The notes under the pieces: generated by a model
The model's database searches: none
The model's input: only the letters and a program-made list of their open reading frames with translations
What the model was told of the DNA's origin: nothing
Position numbers and translations under genes: made by a program
Shown: positions 20,001 to 32,415 of the stretch, in pieces
Numbering within the stretch: the stretch's first letter is position 1
How the letters are laid out: each line of letters begins with the position of its first letter
From: Ampullaceana balthica
Lineage: Eukaryota > Mollusca > Gastropoda > Lymnaeidae
Direction of reading: 5' to 3'
Assembly: GCA_944989445.1 (NCBI GenBank)
Contig: CALYLW010000124.1
Coordinates: 126,501 to 190,500, forward strand
Length of the DNA: 64,000 nt

Positions 20001-21455
20001 ATCTGAATAAGCATAAAAAGATCTTATAAAATGTGTTGCTTAAAAATAAATTGTTGACGCTTCTTTTCAGGACATACGTCTCGTTCAGTAACGTTCTGTC
20101 AGAAAGTGCCAAAGTTCCCATCAGCAGTGACGTCATTGACATCATTGATCCGAAGACAGGCAGACGTACTGTCAGTTTCGGAAAAGACTTGTAAGTGACT
20201 ATCTCAGCTTGTCTATTTTAAATATAGTCTCACTAGGCCAGGGGTCGGGAAACTTTTTGTCTAAGAGAGCCATCCACACACACCACATATTTTGAAAAGT
20301 AATTATGTGGGAGCCATACATTACGTTTAAAGCTAAAAATTCAAGTAAATGTGTGGATCTTGTGTTATTTCAACACTAAAAGTACAATAATTATGCCTCT
20401 GAATTCTTTTTGAAAACATTTTCATGTTGTTTTTATTTAAACATGCAATTAATATGTAGATCAAAGGAGTCTGAATAAACTGTTTTTTTTAGTAATCGAA
20501 CATTTGTCTGAGAGCCAGATGCAGCCATCAATAGAGCCACATCTGGCTCGCGAGCCATGGTTTCACGACCCCTGCACTAAGGGATAAACTTGCTAATCAA
20601 CAATATCATCAATGTTTACGACGATGAACTAACAAACAATAGGTTTCTTTTATGAAATGTAAAATAAACTCATACATAGCTTTGGTTTTATGTGGGCTTC
20701 TTTGTTAAAACATGTATTCCAACACTCATACATAGCTTTGGTTTTATGTGGGCTTCTTTGTTAAAACATGTATGCCAACATTTTTTCATTCACCAATGCA
20801 CAATAATGTATATTGTTGACAAAAAGCTTCATTAATCAAATATGTTTCTGTTTCTTGTACGCCCTATGTTTTTTTGGTTCTATTCGTAGCTTCAATGTGC
20901 CTCATGGACTTACGATCGATCAACATGACAACATCTGGGTCACTGATGTCGGCAGACACCAGGTACATTCAGTAATAATTAACATTTAACACATAGCACG
21001 CGATCTGTCAATCATAAGGGAAGCTTTATTTTATGGAAACGTATACCAATAGGAGCTTAAATGGAGAAAATATGCTTATACCTATAGGCCCGCAATGGGA
21101 GAAAATGTTCTTATAGCTAGCTATAAGTTCTTTAAGACCGCAATGGGAGAAAAGATGCTTAAACCAATAGGAGCTCTGTTGGAGAAAGAAGAAGTTTTAC
21201 CAATAGAAGCTCCAATGGTAGAAAATCTTTGGCCTTTATGAAAGGCAACAATTTAAGTATGCTTTGTCAGGAAATATGTGTACGTGGGAGGTTTACAGAT
21301 TACCTTCGCCATTGTTGGGCGGGATAAATTCAAATAGGAAAAAATAGGAAAACAGACATTTTGTAAACAAAACGTATCCTCTTATTTTTACATTTTAAAA
21401 TGGTAAACATGGCTTTTAAAACCTTATTTATTTATATTATTATCATTTCTATTAC

Positions 21456-21501
<46 letters not shown>

Positions 21502-24500
21502 CCATAAAAATGGTAGTCTCACACACACACGGGCTAAAGTACATTTATTTATTTTAAAACGATTATTGTCACAGGTTTTCAGATTCCCCAAAGGCGCCAC
21601 TAAACCTGACCTTGAACTTGGTGAAAAGTTTGTTCCAGGCAGCGATGAGAAGCATTTCTGCAAACCTACAGATGTCGCTGTAGCCAGCAACGGAGATTTC
21701 TTTGTCTCTGATGGGTAAACAATTGACTTAACGTAAACTTGTACTTCAACATTATTGTGTTTTAAAATCTGTTTCATGTCAGTTATTTTAAAACAAAGGC
21801 ATCATCATCTCATCAAGTTCATTTTTACTCCACTTGTTCTCAGATATTGTAACAACCGAATCCTCAAGTTTTCAAGTGAAGGAAAGATCATTGCCCTGTG
21901 GGGAGACAAAGAGGGAAGCTGTGAGTTAAAACTTTACAAAATATTTATGGAAATATTTACATTGATTAGAAATGCGACCTTTACACAGATGAATTAAAAA
22001 AACGGGGGGGGGGTAAATCCAGGCGATCACCGGAAACAATCGGTAATAAAATGTGCTTTACCGGTTGACCATGATATTTTTAAAGAAATTTCAACTAGAT
22101 CAAGATGATGAAATACTGAATACCAGAGTGTAGCCACGCTTTAATTAAATACCAGAGTGTAGCCATGACGCTTTAACTATCCAGAGCATCAGTTTAAATG
22201 TGATCCTATGATTTGTTCCGGTACGCAAACAAATTTTTAAATATATTTTTTAATTCGTATAACAAATCTCCAATTATCTTTCGATCCAAATGTCTCATGA
22301 CTCTTCTGTATTCTGTCTCAGACACATTGACCCCATCCAGCCTGAATGTCCCCCACAGTATCACACTGATTGAGGAGTTGGACCTCGTGTGTGTGGCTGA
22401 CAGGGAGAACAGCAGGTGAGTGTACCTCGTCCACACGCATCTTGCTGAATGGACAATAAGGGGCCAGAGACCTAGGGGATCTGACCGATGGATATTTAAA
22501 TTAGTTGTTTTGAAGCTAATAATTCATAATTAAATTGCAGACCATCTTTGTACTCCATTGAAATATTTGAATTTTAAAAGTTATAAATGTCATAGAAAAT
22601 CAAAAGAATTTTTTCCAAAACACACTAGTAATTGCGTGTAGTTTTACATCTTTCAGCTCTCACTTTATAGTCAGCACAGGTTCACTTTATAGTCAGCACA
22701 GGTTCACTTTATAGTCAGCACAGGTTCACTTTATAGTCAGCACAGGTTCACTTTATAGTCAGCACAGGTTCACTTTATAGTCAGCACAGGTTCACTTTGT
22801 AGTCAGCACAGGTTCACTTTATAGTCAGCACAGGTTCACTTTACAATGTTTCCACGATGTTAAAAATATTTACCTTGTGTAAACAACCCCTTAAAATGCT
22901 AAATTCTCTTGCACAAAATAATAACATTAAGCAGCATCAATAAAAAAAATAATTAAGACGATTAAGTTAAGCCAAAATATTAATATCCTCAGAGCTTTGT
23001 GCTACAACGCTGGTTTAAACAACAAGACTTCTATAGGAGCCTTCAACCGCACTCTGATACCACAGGGAGATATGGGGAAAGTCTATGCTATTTACTATAA
23101 CAAAGCCGGTAATACTCCTTGTAAAAACATTTCTCTGCTATTAACTATGGGTATAATTACTATGAAAAAGCCGGTAAAATTGGTTAAAGAGTATACTGTT
23201 ATAAAATAATTAATGACAAATGTGTTGCCTTTAGGGTGTCCTCGGTTTTTTTGTTACTCTCATTTCCATCATTATGTGAGGTCGATGGTATAGTGACGTA
23301 TAACGCAGGATGGAGTGACAGGGATTAATTAATGGATCCCTTCATTTGGGGATATAAGCTGCTTCTCTGTAGAGTTAACCCTAGTTCGCTGTCTCAGATA
23401 TAACTAGGTGTACGTGAGTGACATACACACTAAGTATGATATACCAGCCAATTAGAGAAAACTATGAGATGCATATGGAAGCTAGAGACATACACAGAAG
23501 TATGATATATACATTAGGGGCCGTCCATAAACGACGTCACACGATTTTTGCCAATTTTTGACCCCCTCCCTCCCCCTCGTCACGCGTCGTCACAAAAACT
23601 TAGACCCCCCCTCTAAAATACGTCACAAATCTTTGACCTCCCCCCCCAAAAAAAAACAAACAAAAAAAAACAAACTTATTTCCTAATTGAAAATAAGAAT
23701 GTTTCAAATCACTTTTATTGTCATTTAAGTATTTATTATTTATTTAGTGAAGGACTACATTGTAATATAGTAACCCGCGTGAAGCATTTTTTAAATACGT
23801 TTAACCGGCCTTCAGAAAAAGAAATGTGTTAACATCCTTAGATTATATTTTATTTTAATGCATACAAATTTAACATTGATTATTAATCATCACGGTTAAC
23901 GTCTTTGTTTAGAAAAAAAAGTTATTTAAAAATAAAATATAAAAAAATGTATTTTTTTTAAATCCCTCAATTGACTGACGGGCATCCAGTAAGTCAGACG
24001 ATGGCGATCAGAGGTAAATAACCTCATCTGGGGTCAAAAAGTGAATTCTTGGAGGTAATGCAGACTCATTTGGCACATATAACATCCACTACAATCCTCT
24101 AGATATATTAAAATACGTCATGTGTACGTGTACGCTTGGAACATATGCTCATTATTGAACCGGTTCCTTCCAGAAAATGCATTTTTAAAAAATTTGATAA
24201 CTATGTAGATTTCTTACCTATGTACTATACGAAGACACCTAAATCTACCCTACTTTCATTTATATTGACACGAGTGACAATAATCTTAATCCACATGACC
24301 TGTCTGTATCACGTATCATTTCTGTGATGCCTTAAAAACTGAGCTAAGAAGAAAAAATGTTTTGTGCTCCTCTCGAATTGCGATGTCAAGAATTTGATGC
24401 ATTCAATAAAGTTAATGAATACTTGACTAATTTTAAATGGGCTCATTTACCATTATATCTAGAACAGTGCTATTCAAACTTTTTAGTATGGCGGACCGGC

Positions 24501-27500
24501 AGGAATTTTTTCCATTGCACCAGGGACCGGTGCACTATTTTCCCTGCACTGACAATTTTTTCTGTCCTTTTTTTGAGAACATCTGCGGACCGGCAGCGGA
24601 TGGCCCACGGATCGGCACTGGTCCGCGGACCATCACTTTGAGAAGCACTGATCTAGAAGACTAGAATGGCCAGGGGCGTTTGACCAAAAACCAATCGAAC
24701 ATATCAACAAAAAAAACGTTTTTAATTCTATCAAATAGATTCCCTCCCCCCTCCCCTTTTAAAGAAAAAGGATATTCCGTGTCGTTTTGACTTAAAATAT
24801 CTACACATAATCCTATTCAGATAATTTTTAGACACTTGTCATGCATGTAAAACTCACCAGCAGCATTTCCGGGGGGGGCGCTAAAGACGCTCCCCCAAAT
24901 CCCCTAGTCAGATGAGCAGGATCTAGAGTCTGGGGGTTGGGGGGGGGGTAACGCACACATAAACTTGTATATTTTGGGGTAACGGGCAAAAAAGTTCGAG
25001 AGAACCAAACGGAGCTGCGGTTACATCACAAATGCTTTGATGTCAACATCAAACGACGCAGTGTAACAATTTCATATGTTATCTTGTGGATTCTCAAACT
25101 TAAGGATTATAATTAGATTTAATTTTCGTATCTTGATAACTTACGCCTACCAGCGTCTGATGGCCTACCGACCGGCACATTGATAAGCACTGATTTTTTT
25201 TTAAAGTCATTAAATAAATTGTAAGGGACCAAATATTGCAGTAGAAGTTTTATTTCAAGTTACCCTTTGGATGTGACGTCACATTTCTTCAACCCCCCTC
25301 CCTCCCCCTCGTCACACATCGTCACAAAAGTGTGACCCCCCTCCCCCCTAGGTGCGTGACGTCATTTATGGACGGCCCCTTACCTCGAGTTAGAGGCAGA
25401 CACTCGAAGTATGAGATTCACCTCGAAGCTAGAGGTAGACACACACAGTATGATATATACCTCGAAGCTAGAGGCAGACACACAAAGTATGATATATACC
25501 TCGAGTTAGAGGCAGACACTCGACGTATGAGATTCACCTCGAAGCTAGAGGCAGACACACAAAGTATGATATATACCGTATATACTCGTTCGTTCGTTCA
25601 TAAGCCGACCCCCCCCCCACACACACACTTTTGGAAGAGAAAAGTATTAAAAGTGTATAACCCGATCGCCAGCCGACCCCCCAAAAATAATAGGACAGCT
25701 TTAAAAAAATTGTACACATTTTTTTTTAAAACTACAAGCTAAAGCGGTCATTATGATTGTTTACTTTGTACTTCCTATCTTTGTCTTTGTGCTCTTTGTT
25801 AGGCAAGAGTTACCGGTATTTAAAAAAAATATCTTTGGTAAACAGTAACGAAAGCGCGTACATTAAAATTCGTTGTTGAAAAATAAAATTGTAAATCAAT
25901 TTATTAAAACGTTCACAAAAAATAAATAAAATGATTAAATAAGGTAGGTGCAGATGTTTAATAATACATTATAGCTTCTGGTAGAACAGTCGAATCTTGT
26001 AGAACGTAGAAAAGGAGCTTGATGATCTACAATAACAACACCGATATTCAATATCCATGCAGAAATACGTTAATGACCCGTTCGTAAGCCGACCCCCCCC
26101 CCAACTTTTCCCCCTAGATTTTGTCTAAAAAAGGTCGGCTTGCGAACGAGTATATACGGTACCTCGAAGTTGTAGGCAGACACTCGAAGTATGGGATACA
26201 CCAGAAAATAATTGTGTCGTTGACTTTGAACACATCAATGTGGAAATGAGAACTTTTGGGCCATTTCAAATCATTGATGAAATTGAGATTTCGTGTATAT
26301 AAATAAACATTCATGAGACCTAGCGGCGGTAGCTTTAGTTAGTTAAGCAACATAAATAATGTTTACGAAACAGTCAAGATTATTCCAATAATACAATAGT
26401 ATCTTTGCCTGACAGTTGAGTCCGATAATATTCCCATTTCTTTACCCGACAGACAAGGAGGTTGTTGCCGCTGGACTTCTGTCCGAGTACCCTATCAGTA
26501 ATCAAGATGGCACCGATATTTACCCAGCAAGGGCTTTCACCTACAACCTGGAGGGCAAACAGCTACTAGCCTGGGCCTTCATCACACAGGTAAAACAGCA
26601 CATATTACCTTAAGCTTTCTTCCCTCAAGCAGAGTTTTCTTATTTTGCTTTCTTACTTTTTTAAACGTAGAAGAATAAACTTAAACTTAATTATTCGTAC
26701 TGTACGAATTACAACAAAAAATTTTTTAAATAAAAATTAGGTAGAAGAGGATGGGCTGAATTAAATTGCATGTACATTATAACTATAAAAGCAGTTCATC
26801 ATCATCATCAGTCCCGTGACCGTTGCGGTCGTGGGGGGGGGCGCATGGACACATCAACAGATAACGATCTCCACATATGCCTATTTTGAGCGGCGACAAA
26901 TAATTCATGCAATTTCATCCCTGTCCATTCCTTTATGTTGTCCAGTCAGATTTTCCGTTATCGACCTATTCGCTGGCCCCCTTCTACAGTGCCTTGAAGG
27001 ATAATATTTGTCAGAGTATCATGTCGCAGTACATGACCGAACCATGCCATCTTGCGTCTCTTAATTGTTGTTATGATGGTTTCTTGATTACCCGCAATAG
27101 AGTTTATTCTGTACCCGACATATTCATCTGTCTTGTGTTCTAAAAAGGGAACATGAAAACACAACAAATAAAGAATAAAAGCAGTTACGTAATTCCAAAA
27201 GCTTTTAAGTTAAATTGATGATTATATTTTGGAATAATAAAACTGTGTTGCACATCTCAATTGTTGATATCGATATCTCTGCGCCATGTTTCTAAAACTG
27301 GATATAGGAAATCATAAGCGGCTCACGTTTGATTCAAAGGAAGGCATTGAGCCTCTAATCTCACAGATAACACGAATTATTAAGACATAACAAATCAATA
27401 AAGTGATCGATATTCAAAGGGGTGGGGGCGGGGGGGGGGTATTCACACAAATTGGCTTCAACATTGTTTTTTTTTAATGCCCAGGATGTTGCCCGGAATG

Positions 27501-27628
27501 GACCCTCTTTGATCCACGACATTTGCGCCTCTAAGGATGGCCGCGACTTTTACCTGGCTGACCTTGACCAGAGGACAGTTTACAAGTATACGAAAAGTTG
27601 GACTGGCGCCGAACCTCAACGAGAATGA
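17007..27628 (+). CDS. PAL: Peptidyl-alpha-hydroxyglycine alpha-amidating lyase, PAL-A
   Basis: Ten exons: 17007-17138, 19456-19583, 20071-20190, 20890-20962, 21575-21714, 21844-21920, 22322-22415, 22993-23108, 26453-26589, 27485-27628 (stop TGA). All junctions are GT-AG and the joined frame is 386 codons. Residues 1-20 form a signal peptide; no membrane anchor or PHM domain is attached, so this is a soluble secreted PAL. The enzyme cleaves peptidyl-alpha-hydroxyglycine to amidated peptide plus glyoxylate in secretory granules. The NHL-type six-bladed propeller motifs are present. Zinc ligands of the family are kept in NVPHGL, NVPHSI and SLIHDI, the FHR arginine and GYC tyrosine are kept, and cysteine pairs sit in FCKP/GYCN and CVADRENSRALC. 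An ATTAAA signal follows at 27682. Confidence 0.95.
17468..17527. repeat. Short tandem duplication in PAL-A intron 1
   Basis: GCTATGGTAGCAATTAGACT plus GATAAG occurs twice in direct succession, with a partial third start. Confidence 0.7.
17940..18100. repeat. 17-bp minisatellite in PAL-A intron 1
   Basis: About nine copies of ATTAGGAGATTACTAAC with a few A/G variants. Confidence 0.9.
18224..18624. mobile_element. PIF/Harbinger-like MITE in PAL-A intron 1
   Basis: Terminal inverted repeats GGGGCCGTCCATAAATGACG and TGACGTCATTTATGGACGGC. No transposase. Each end contains the octamer TGACGTCA. Flanking triplets here are ATA and TTA, an imperfect form of the 3-bp TWA duplication seen in sister copies. 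Confidence 0.8.
18706..19371. repeat. 36-bp minisatellite, about 18 copies, ending just before PAL-A exon 2
   Basis: Unit GTTGGATTATAGATTGATAT plus sixteen more bases, ending alternately CCT or CGT, so the array is partly a 72-bp dimer. 36 is a multiple of 3, and three long frames (225-308 codons on both strands) stay open, but all are repeat artefacts. Confidence 0.95.
20239..20574. mobile_element. hAT MITE in PAL-A intron 3
   Basis: Ends CAGGGGTCGGGAAAC and GTTTCACGACCCCTG, with an imperfect 8-bp duplication CACTAGGC/CACTAAGG. The sub-terminal CTGGCTCGCGAGCC sequence is typical of hAT non-autonomous elements. No coding capacity. Confidence 0.85.
20668..20780. repeat. 56-bp tandem duplication in PAL-A intron 3
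   Basis: Two adjacent near-identical copies beginning ACTCATACATAGCTTTGG. Confidence 0.85.
21428..21502. repeat. (TTA)n microsatellite
   Basis: About 20 triplets in PAL-A intron 4. They cause an Asn-run in a spurious minus-strand frame. Confidence 0.9.
22655..22845. repeat. 22-bp minisatellite in PAL-A intron 7
   Basis: Eight to nine copies of TCACTTTATAGTCAGCACAG plus GT, about 240 bp after the exon 7 donor. Confidence 0.9.
23517..25379. mobile_element. PIF/Harbinger-like MITE interrupted by 1.4 kb, PAL-A intron 8
   Basis: Ends GGGGCCGTCCATAAACGACG and TGACGTCATTTATGGACGGC, flanked by TTA on both sides (23514-23516, 25380-25382). The two halves match the left and right parts of the intact copy at 46356. 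The join point falls at about 23795 and 25195, so roughly 1.4 kb, including a hAT MITE, entered the middle. The TWA duplication and GGG ends fit PIF/Harbinger. Confidence 0.75.
24465..24650. mobile_element. 186-bp hAT MITE with perfect target duplication
   Basis: Ends CAGTGCTATTCAAAC and TTTGAGAAGCACTG, flanked by the perfect 8-bp duplication ATCTAGAA (24457-24464 and 24651-24658). Internal GGTCCGCGGACC palindrome. Confidence 0.93.
25383..25575. repeat. About 39-bp minisatellite, left part
   Basis: Around five copies of a unit containing CTCGAAGCTAGAGGCAGACA. The array resumes at 26160 beyond an inserted MITE. Confidence 0.85.
25576..26159. mobile_element. TA-flanked MITE inserted in the 39-bp array
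   Basis: Ends CCGTATATACTCGTTCG and CGAACGAGTATATACGG, each followed inward by a GGTCGGCTT/AAGCCGACC block. Both ends are flanked by TA, as for Tc1/mariner-type or similar transposons. No transposase. Confidence 0.8.
26160..26205. repeat. 39-bp minisatellite, right part
   Basis: TACCTCGAAGTTGTAGGCAG... continues the unit broken at 25575, placing the MITE insertion inside one unit. Confidence 0.7.
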
Positions 27629-27749
27629 ATTCGCGCTAATTTTGCACACCTATTGTTGGTGTGGGTGGGGAAAAAATTCTAATTAAAGTTTTAAGTTTCT
27701 AAGAGACAAGTCTGCACATCATTTTAACACTGCAGTTAATATTTTTACA

Positions 27750-28417
27750 CTAGACGCCCCGCGGCGTAGCATACGCCGCAGACTTGCTCATAGATAGTGC
27801 AAGAAAAAAAGGGAGGGGGAGAACGGACACAAACAGTAGCACAAACAAATGGGAACAACGCGGGTGAACGATGGGGGACCACCGAAGCATTTCTGGTAAG
27901 TATTTAGGACATCGCCACAATATATAAACAAATATTACCGCCATGAAGCTAAGTTGGAGAGCAACAACTTCGTCCATGAACGAAATATGCGACCAATAGA
28001 AACAGACAGGTACCTGGTGAAGGAATTGATATTACATTGAACAAAGCTTTTTTCCGTGACATGCGAAGCGGTGTTTATGTTTGCTAAGAAAGGGGGGAAA
28101 AGAATAGGCATTGACATTTTTAAAAATTAAAAAAAACATATATTGCCACTTGGGCTTGAACCTAAGACCTTCCGCGTGTCAGGCGGATGTATTAACCAAT
28201 ATACTACGAAATACATACACACTGTGCAGGAACTTCGAAAGTGAATGTAAAAAACATTGCTGTCTCAAGACATGCCCCACCCCTCCACTACCTTCGCTTG
28301 CCAACCGTTAACTGTGTTTAGTTGACCCGAGCGAGGGTCATTCGTCATGCTCGGTTGCACATATTTTTGCTACTTACTTGCCTGGCATGGTCCCATGAAG
28401 AGAATTATATATATAGA
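27750..28417 (-). mobile_element. Non-autonomous Helitron 3' of PAL-A
   Basis: On the minus strand it starts TCTATATATATAATTC after an A and ends in hairpin GCGGCGTATGCTACGCCGC, short spacer, CTAG followed by T. TC start, hairpin, CTRR end and A/T insertion are the Helitron signature. No Rep/helicase. It begins about 120 bp after the PAL-A stop. Confidence 0.85.
28145..28217 (-). pseudogene. tRNA-Val-like relic inside the Helitron
   Basis: The minus strand has the layout of tRNA-Val: D-arm region GTATATTGGTTAATAC, a perfect 5-bp anticodon stem TCCGC/GCGGA with loop CTGACAC (anticodon GAC), and a B-box-like GGTTCAAGCC. The acceptor stem does not pair, so it is not a working tRNA gene. Confidence 0.55.
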
Positions 28418-28737
28418 TAGATTAATTAAGTGAGCTGAATAGATTATATACATCATTATACGACTTAATACACCAACAAACTAAACAAGAAACAGAGAGA
28501 ATTCTACTATATTTCAAATATTCTAAGATTTGAAACGAAACTTCCAAGTGCAGTACAAATGTTTGATATTTGGCCGGAGGACCAATGATTAGAATGTCGT
28601 TTGGACAACAAGTTTTTTGGTTTTTTTTCAATAAAAAAAGTGTAATTTTTTTAAATTTTGACAGCAGCTAAGCCACTATATGTGTATCGAGACTAACACA
28701 GTTTCTCACTCTCGTAAACACTCCTGATAGTATAATT

Positions 28738-29672
28738 CAGGGGTTCCTCAACCTTTTTGTACTCAAGAGCACATTCTAAAATATCGGTAGGGTGGCGGGC
28801 ACCACCTTTTTTAATCGACAAATTCCTTCTATAACTTCTCATTTTCTCATAATTTATGTTCTTATATTCATAATTTATTAATAAACACGAATGTTTCAAA
28901 ATAATAAAATAATTATTCTAATTGCATACATACACACATAGAGGACTTTGTTTACAAAACGTAAACAAAGTAAACAAAAAAAACAAATACAAAGAAAACA
29001 TTTTAAAAAAAGATATATATCAATATGTGAATGTGTTCTTTGGCATTGCATATCATTGGCCAGTGCCTCATAATTAGGAGAGTATGACGATAATCCTGTT
29101 AGCAAACAATCATAAAGATGCTCATCTGTGAGTCGAGATCTATATCTTGATTTTGATTAATTTCATGTTTGAAAACAATTATTCGCATAAATATCTCGAA
29201 CCAAAAAAATGATTCAATTTTATATGTCGCTTTTTTTAAAAAATGGGAACTTTTATCTGTCCAATGTATTCCAAAAGTCATCTGATATTAAGGATTTTAG
29301 CAAAAATATAATTCTTAAGGTCCAAAATTTCTAACTCTAGTTCTTCTGTCTTACCTTGAACAAAATATGCAATACATGCGGCCATTTTCATTACATTTAT
29401 TTGGCAAGTAAAAGGATTGATACAAAAGGAAACAATAGGCTCGATATGTGTAAACTGCAAAAATGTCTCTTCAAACTGTTTTTTTAACACTTGAAGATGC
29501 TTAGAAAGTGATGACCCGTTTAATTCATTGTTAACTAGCATTTTCTTCACATGTGGGAAATGCACGAGAGAATGCTTATGAAAAAATTCTGTCTCTGTCG
29601 AATAGTGACGGGTACATACGAATCGTTCCGCGGGCGCCATGGTGCCCGCGGGCACGGGGTTGGGAACCCCTG
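28738..29672 (-). mobile_element. hAT element with transposase relic
   Basis: Ends CAGGGGTTCCTCAACC and GGTTGGGAACCCCTG, with perfect 8-bp duplication GTATAATT (28730-28737, 29673-29680). A 125-codon minus-strand frame (29655-29278) contains an F-E-E-T-F-x-x-F...INPFTC stretch typical of GTF2IRD2/ZBED-like hAT transposases. It lacks the zinc finger, catalytic residues and C-terminal dimerisation domain, so it is an internal-deletion derivative. Confidence 0.88.
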
Positions 29673-29680
29673 GTATAATT

Positions 29681-30389
29681 ACTTACAGAACACAGAACAC
29701 CAGTACGATTTCTTGATAGTTATTATTCAAACTTGAAATGCTGCCCACACTTTTTGTTGTTGTTTTATAAATAATATATTACGATCACCTTTTTGTCGTC
29801 ACATCATGTCTCCTAATCTAGTATTAGCAACGCGTTGATACTTTCATGAAGATTAAATTAACAGTTTAGACTTGATTCTTAGCAAATATCCAAGTTTTTG
29901 TTTGAAATAAAAAAGTGATTATTTTTAGGTTAAGAATCACCTGGAAACGAAAATTGAAAAGAAAATGATAATAGCATTTTATTTGTAACGAGTGTTAGCG
30001 GCAAAGTGTTTATAAATTGTAAAAAATTGAGGGGCTACACGTTTTAAAATTTATTCATTTTGAAAAAAAAAGAGTTTTCTTGAAATTATCTATACAATAC
30101 ATCGATTTTGATGATAAGATTTTCCAAATCTTAAGAGCAGCTTTGTCTTTATTGACGTATAAACACTAACCTGGTCACTTTACAATGGGCCCAGGTATGG
30201 AGGATAGCAATATGTCGTCTTCAAACGAGGGACACAATGTATTCAATGTGGTGTTGTCTTGTGCTGTGTCGTCTTGTCGTGACCCGTGTAGTCACTTGCT
30301 ATCAATAGGAAACATCGTGTCAAACTGGTTCTGTGATGGTCTTTTTATCCCTACCCCCCTTCCCCAATAAGGCACAACACTCGCCCTTA
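29681..30389. other. Intergenic DNA between PAL-A and PAL-B
   Basis: AT-rich, no gene or repeat recognised. Confidence 0.45.
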
Positions 30390-30510
30390 CAACCACACAA
30401 CACTGACCCACACAACCACACAACACTGACCCACGCAACCACACAACACTGACCCACGCAACCACACAACACTGACCCACACAACCACACAACACTGACT
30501 CATACAACCA
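30390..30510. repeat. 23-bp minisatellite
   Basis: Five copies of CAACCACACAACACTGACCC plus three bases, followed by other C/A-rich sequence to about 30580. Confidence 0.9.
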
Positions 30511-30580
30511 CACACCCTCACCCCACACCCTCACCCCACTTACCCCCAAACCACTCACACCCACAACCACACAAAACCAA

Positions 30581-31795
30581 CGACATTTCTTGTATTAATT
30601 GCTGTAACACGAGACACTCAAATCATACCAACCATAATTCTATCTTATCACGTGATCCACAGTGTGGCGCTGGAAAAAGTTCGGTGGTTTAATTTGAACT
30701 ATTGTCAGAATCGATTGTTAAAGTTTAACTACTGTCCAAACCTTTTGTTTCATATTACTATATGTAAGGTAGTAAAATGTAACCTATTCTACCTAACCGG
30801 TTCGTTTAAAACATGAATGATACATTAATGGAAGGTTTTCATTGACCGCACAAGCTTTGTCACTTGAGCTAACATCACTACGCTGTAAAGAACCCCTTCT
30901 CCCCACCGCCCCTTAAACTTAACGTTAAACCACATACTCGGTCAAATTTGGATCATGACATCTGTATATGACATATGGTATTCTTATCCTGATATATAAA
31001 CTAGATTCGTAGTTCATGTATTTATCGTTGAAACATGTTATGATACTCTGATATATAATCACATCATTTTGTCCATTTAACTCTTCGGATTAAAATTCTT
31101 ATTTTTTAAACTGGCCATGATGAAATTGTAGGTTACGTGAATTATATTTTTTTCAAAAATCAAATTAGTTAATGACCTACTTTCTGTCATTTATGTTTTT
31201 TTTTAATTGCTAAAAACGTGTGATTTTTGTGATACTATGTTGAAAATGTTATTAAAGATTGTGGTAGTTTTAACGAGTTGTTAACTTTTGCATAATAAAT
31301 AGTTTATCAAATCAATCTGGAGCTTCTTTACAATCTAATTATAAATCTGTTAATTTAAAGTCATTTTTATTAAATAAAGACCGTCTTAAAAAAGATTTAC
31401 TATGTAACTGTGACCAAGTAATTCATTCAACTATTTCTAACATAAACTAAATACATTAAGTACATATGCTGAGGAAAAAACTTAAACAAAAATACAACAA
31501 ACTATCAAGTTAATGTGATTGATCACAGCCTGCGTTAAGTAAAATATGTTTATTTCCTTATAGTTTTAATCAAATCAGTCTCTGTAGGAAATCCTACAAC
31601 TGAGTCAGAAATTGCATGGAAGTTCTGAAATACAGTCAACTCTGTAAAGTCACAATTTACTGAAGATTGTCATTATTTTATTCTATTTGATTTCAGTGGG
31701 GTTTATTTTCTTGTATTTTTTCCCTTTAATTTTCTTTTTGTTTGTCAACTGCTTTATTAAATGAATACCAAATCCCAAGCTGAACTTTCAGTTTA
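30581..31795. other. Intergenic DNA
   Basis: AT-rich; nothing recognisable on either strand. Confidence 0.45.
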
Positions 31796-31838
31796 GGGGC
31801 CGTCCATAAGTTACGTCACGCTCCAGAGGGGGGGGAGG

Positions 31839-32415
31839 CAGGGGCGGATTAAGACTGCACGGGGCCCATGGCTGCAATTCAAACTGGGGCCCTATCCAGC
31901 CAGTGTACCTTTAGATAAAATGATTGCTAGCAGGTAATATAAGACTGTAACTTGTAAATATTCATCCAAAATGATTATTCATGAAAAAATCGAATTCGAA
32001 GAAATAACTTTTTGCCGGTATCCTAAAATGGAGTGAAAAAGACAATTTATAAAATTAAAAAACCCATGAAAAAAAATTCACACCCCAACCGGACCGGGGA
32101 TCGAACCCGCCACCGCTTGCACCATAAGACTTAGTACTTCTCATTCGGCCACGAGATGCACAAGTAGGGCTTGTCAATTTAAAAAATATATATAATATTC
32201 TTTAATAAATTCTGTTATGGAGCCAATCAAATCAGGTTTTTTGACTGCTAAGAGATCATTTTAATAGATGAGATTTTATTAATTTATCATATTTTCAGCA
32301 ATTCATGTATACATTTGTCCACATTTATTATAAAATATGCTAAGTTTGGGGGCCCTAAATCATCGGGGGCCCCTGGCTTTAGCCCGTTCAGCCCCCCCCC
32401 CTTAATCCGCCATAG
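31839..32415. mobile_element. hAT-like element nested in the MITE
   Basis: Ends CAGGGGCGGATTAAG and CTTAATCCGCCATAG, with perfect 8-bp duplication GGGGGAGG (31831-31838 and 32416-32423). No transposase; inner ends are rich in GGGGCCC. Confidence 0.85.
32084..32170 (-). pseudogene. tRNA-Ser/Leu-like (SINE-like) relic in the nested element
   Basis: Minus strand reads an A-box-like GTGGCCGAATGAG and a B-box GGTTCGATCCC with a nearly complete T-stem (GCGGG/CCCGG). The remainder does not fold into a full cloverleaf. Confidence 0.4.

Noticed and set aside
18706..22845. Regular 22-36 bp repeats that could suggest a CRISPR array
   Set aside because: No unique spacers between units, no cas genes, and a eukaryotic intron context.
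28145..28217. Functional tRNA-Val(GAC) gene
   Set aside because: Acceptor stem does not pair and the T stem has mismatches; it is inside a Helitron and has a decayed sister copy.
30292..30570. 92-codon Val/Trp/Gly-rich minus ORF
   Set aside because: 23-bp minisatellite read as protein.
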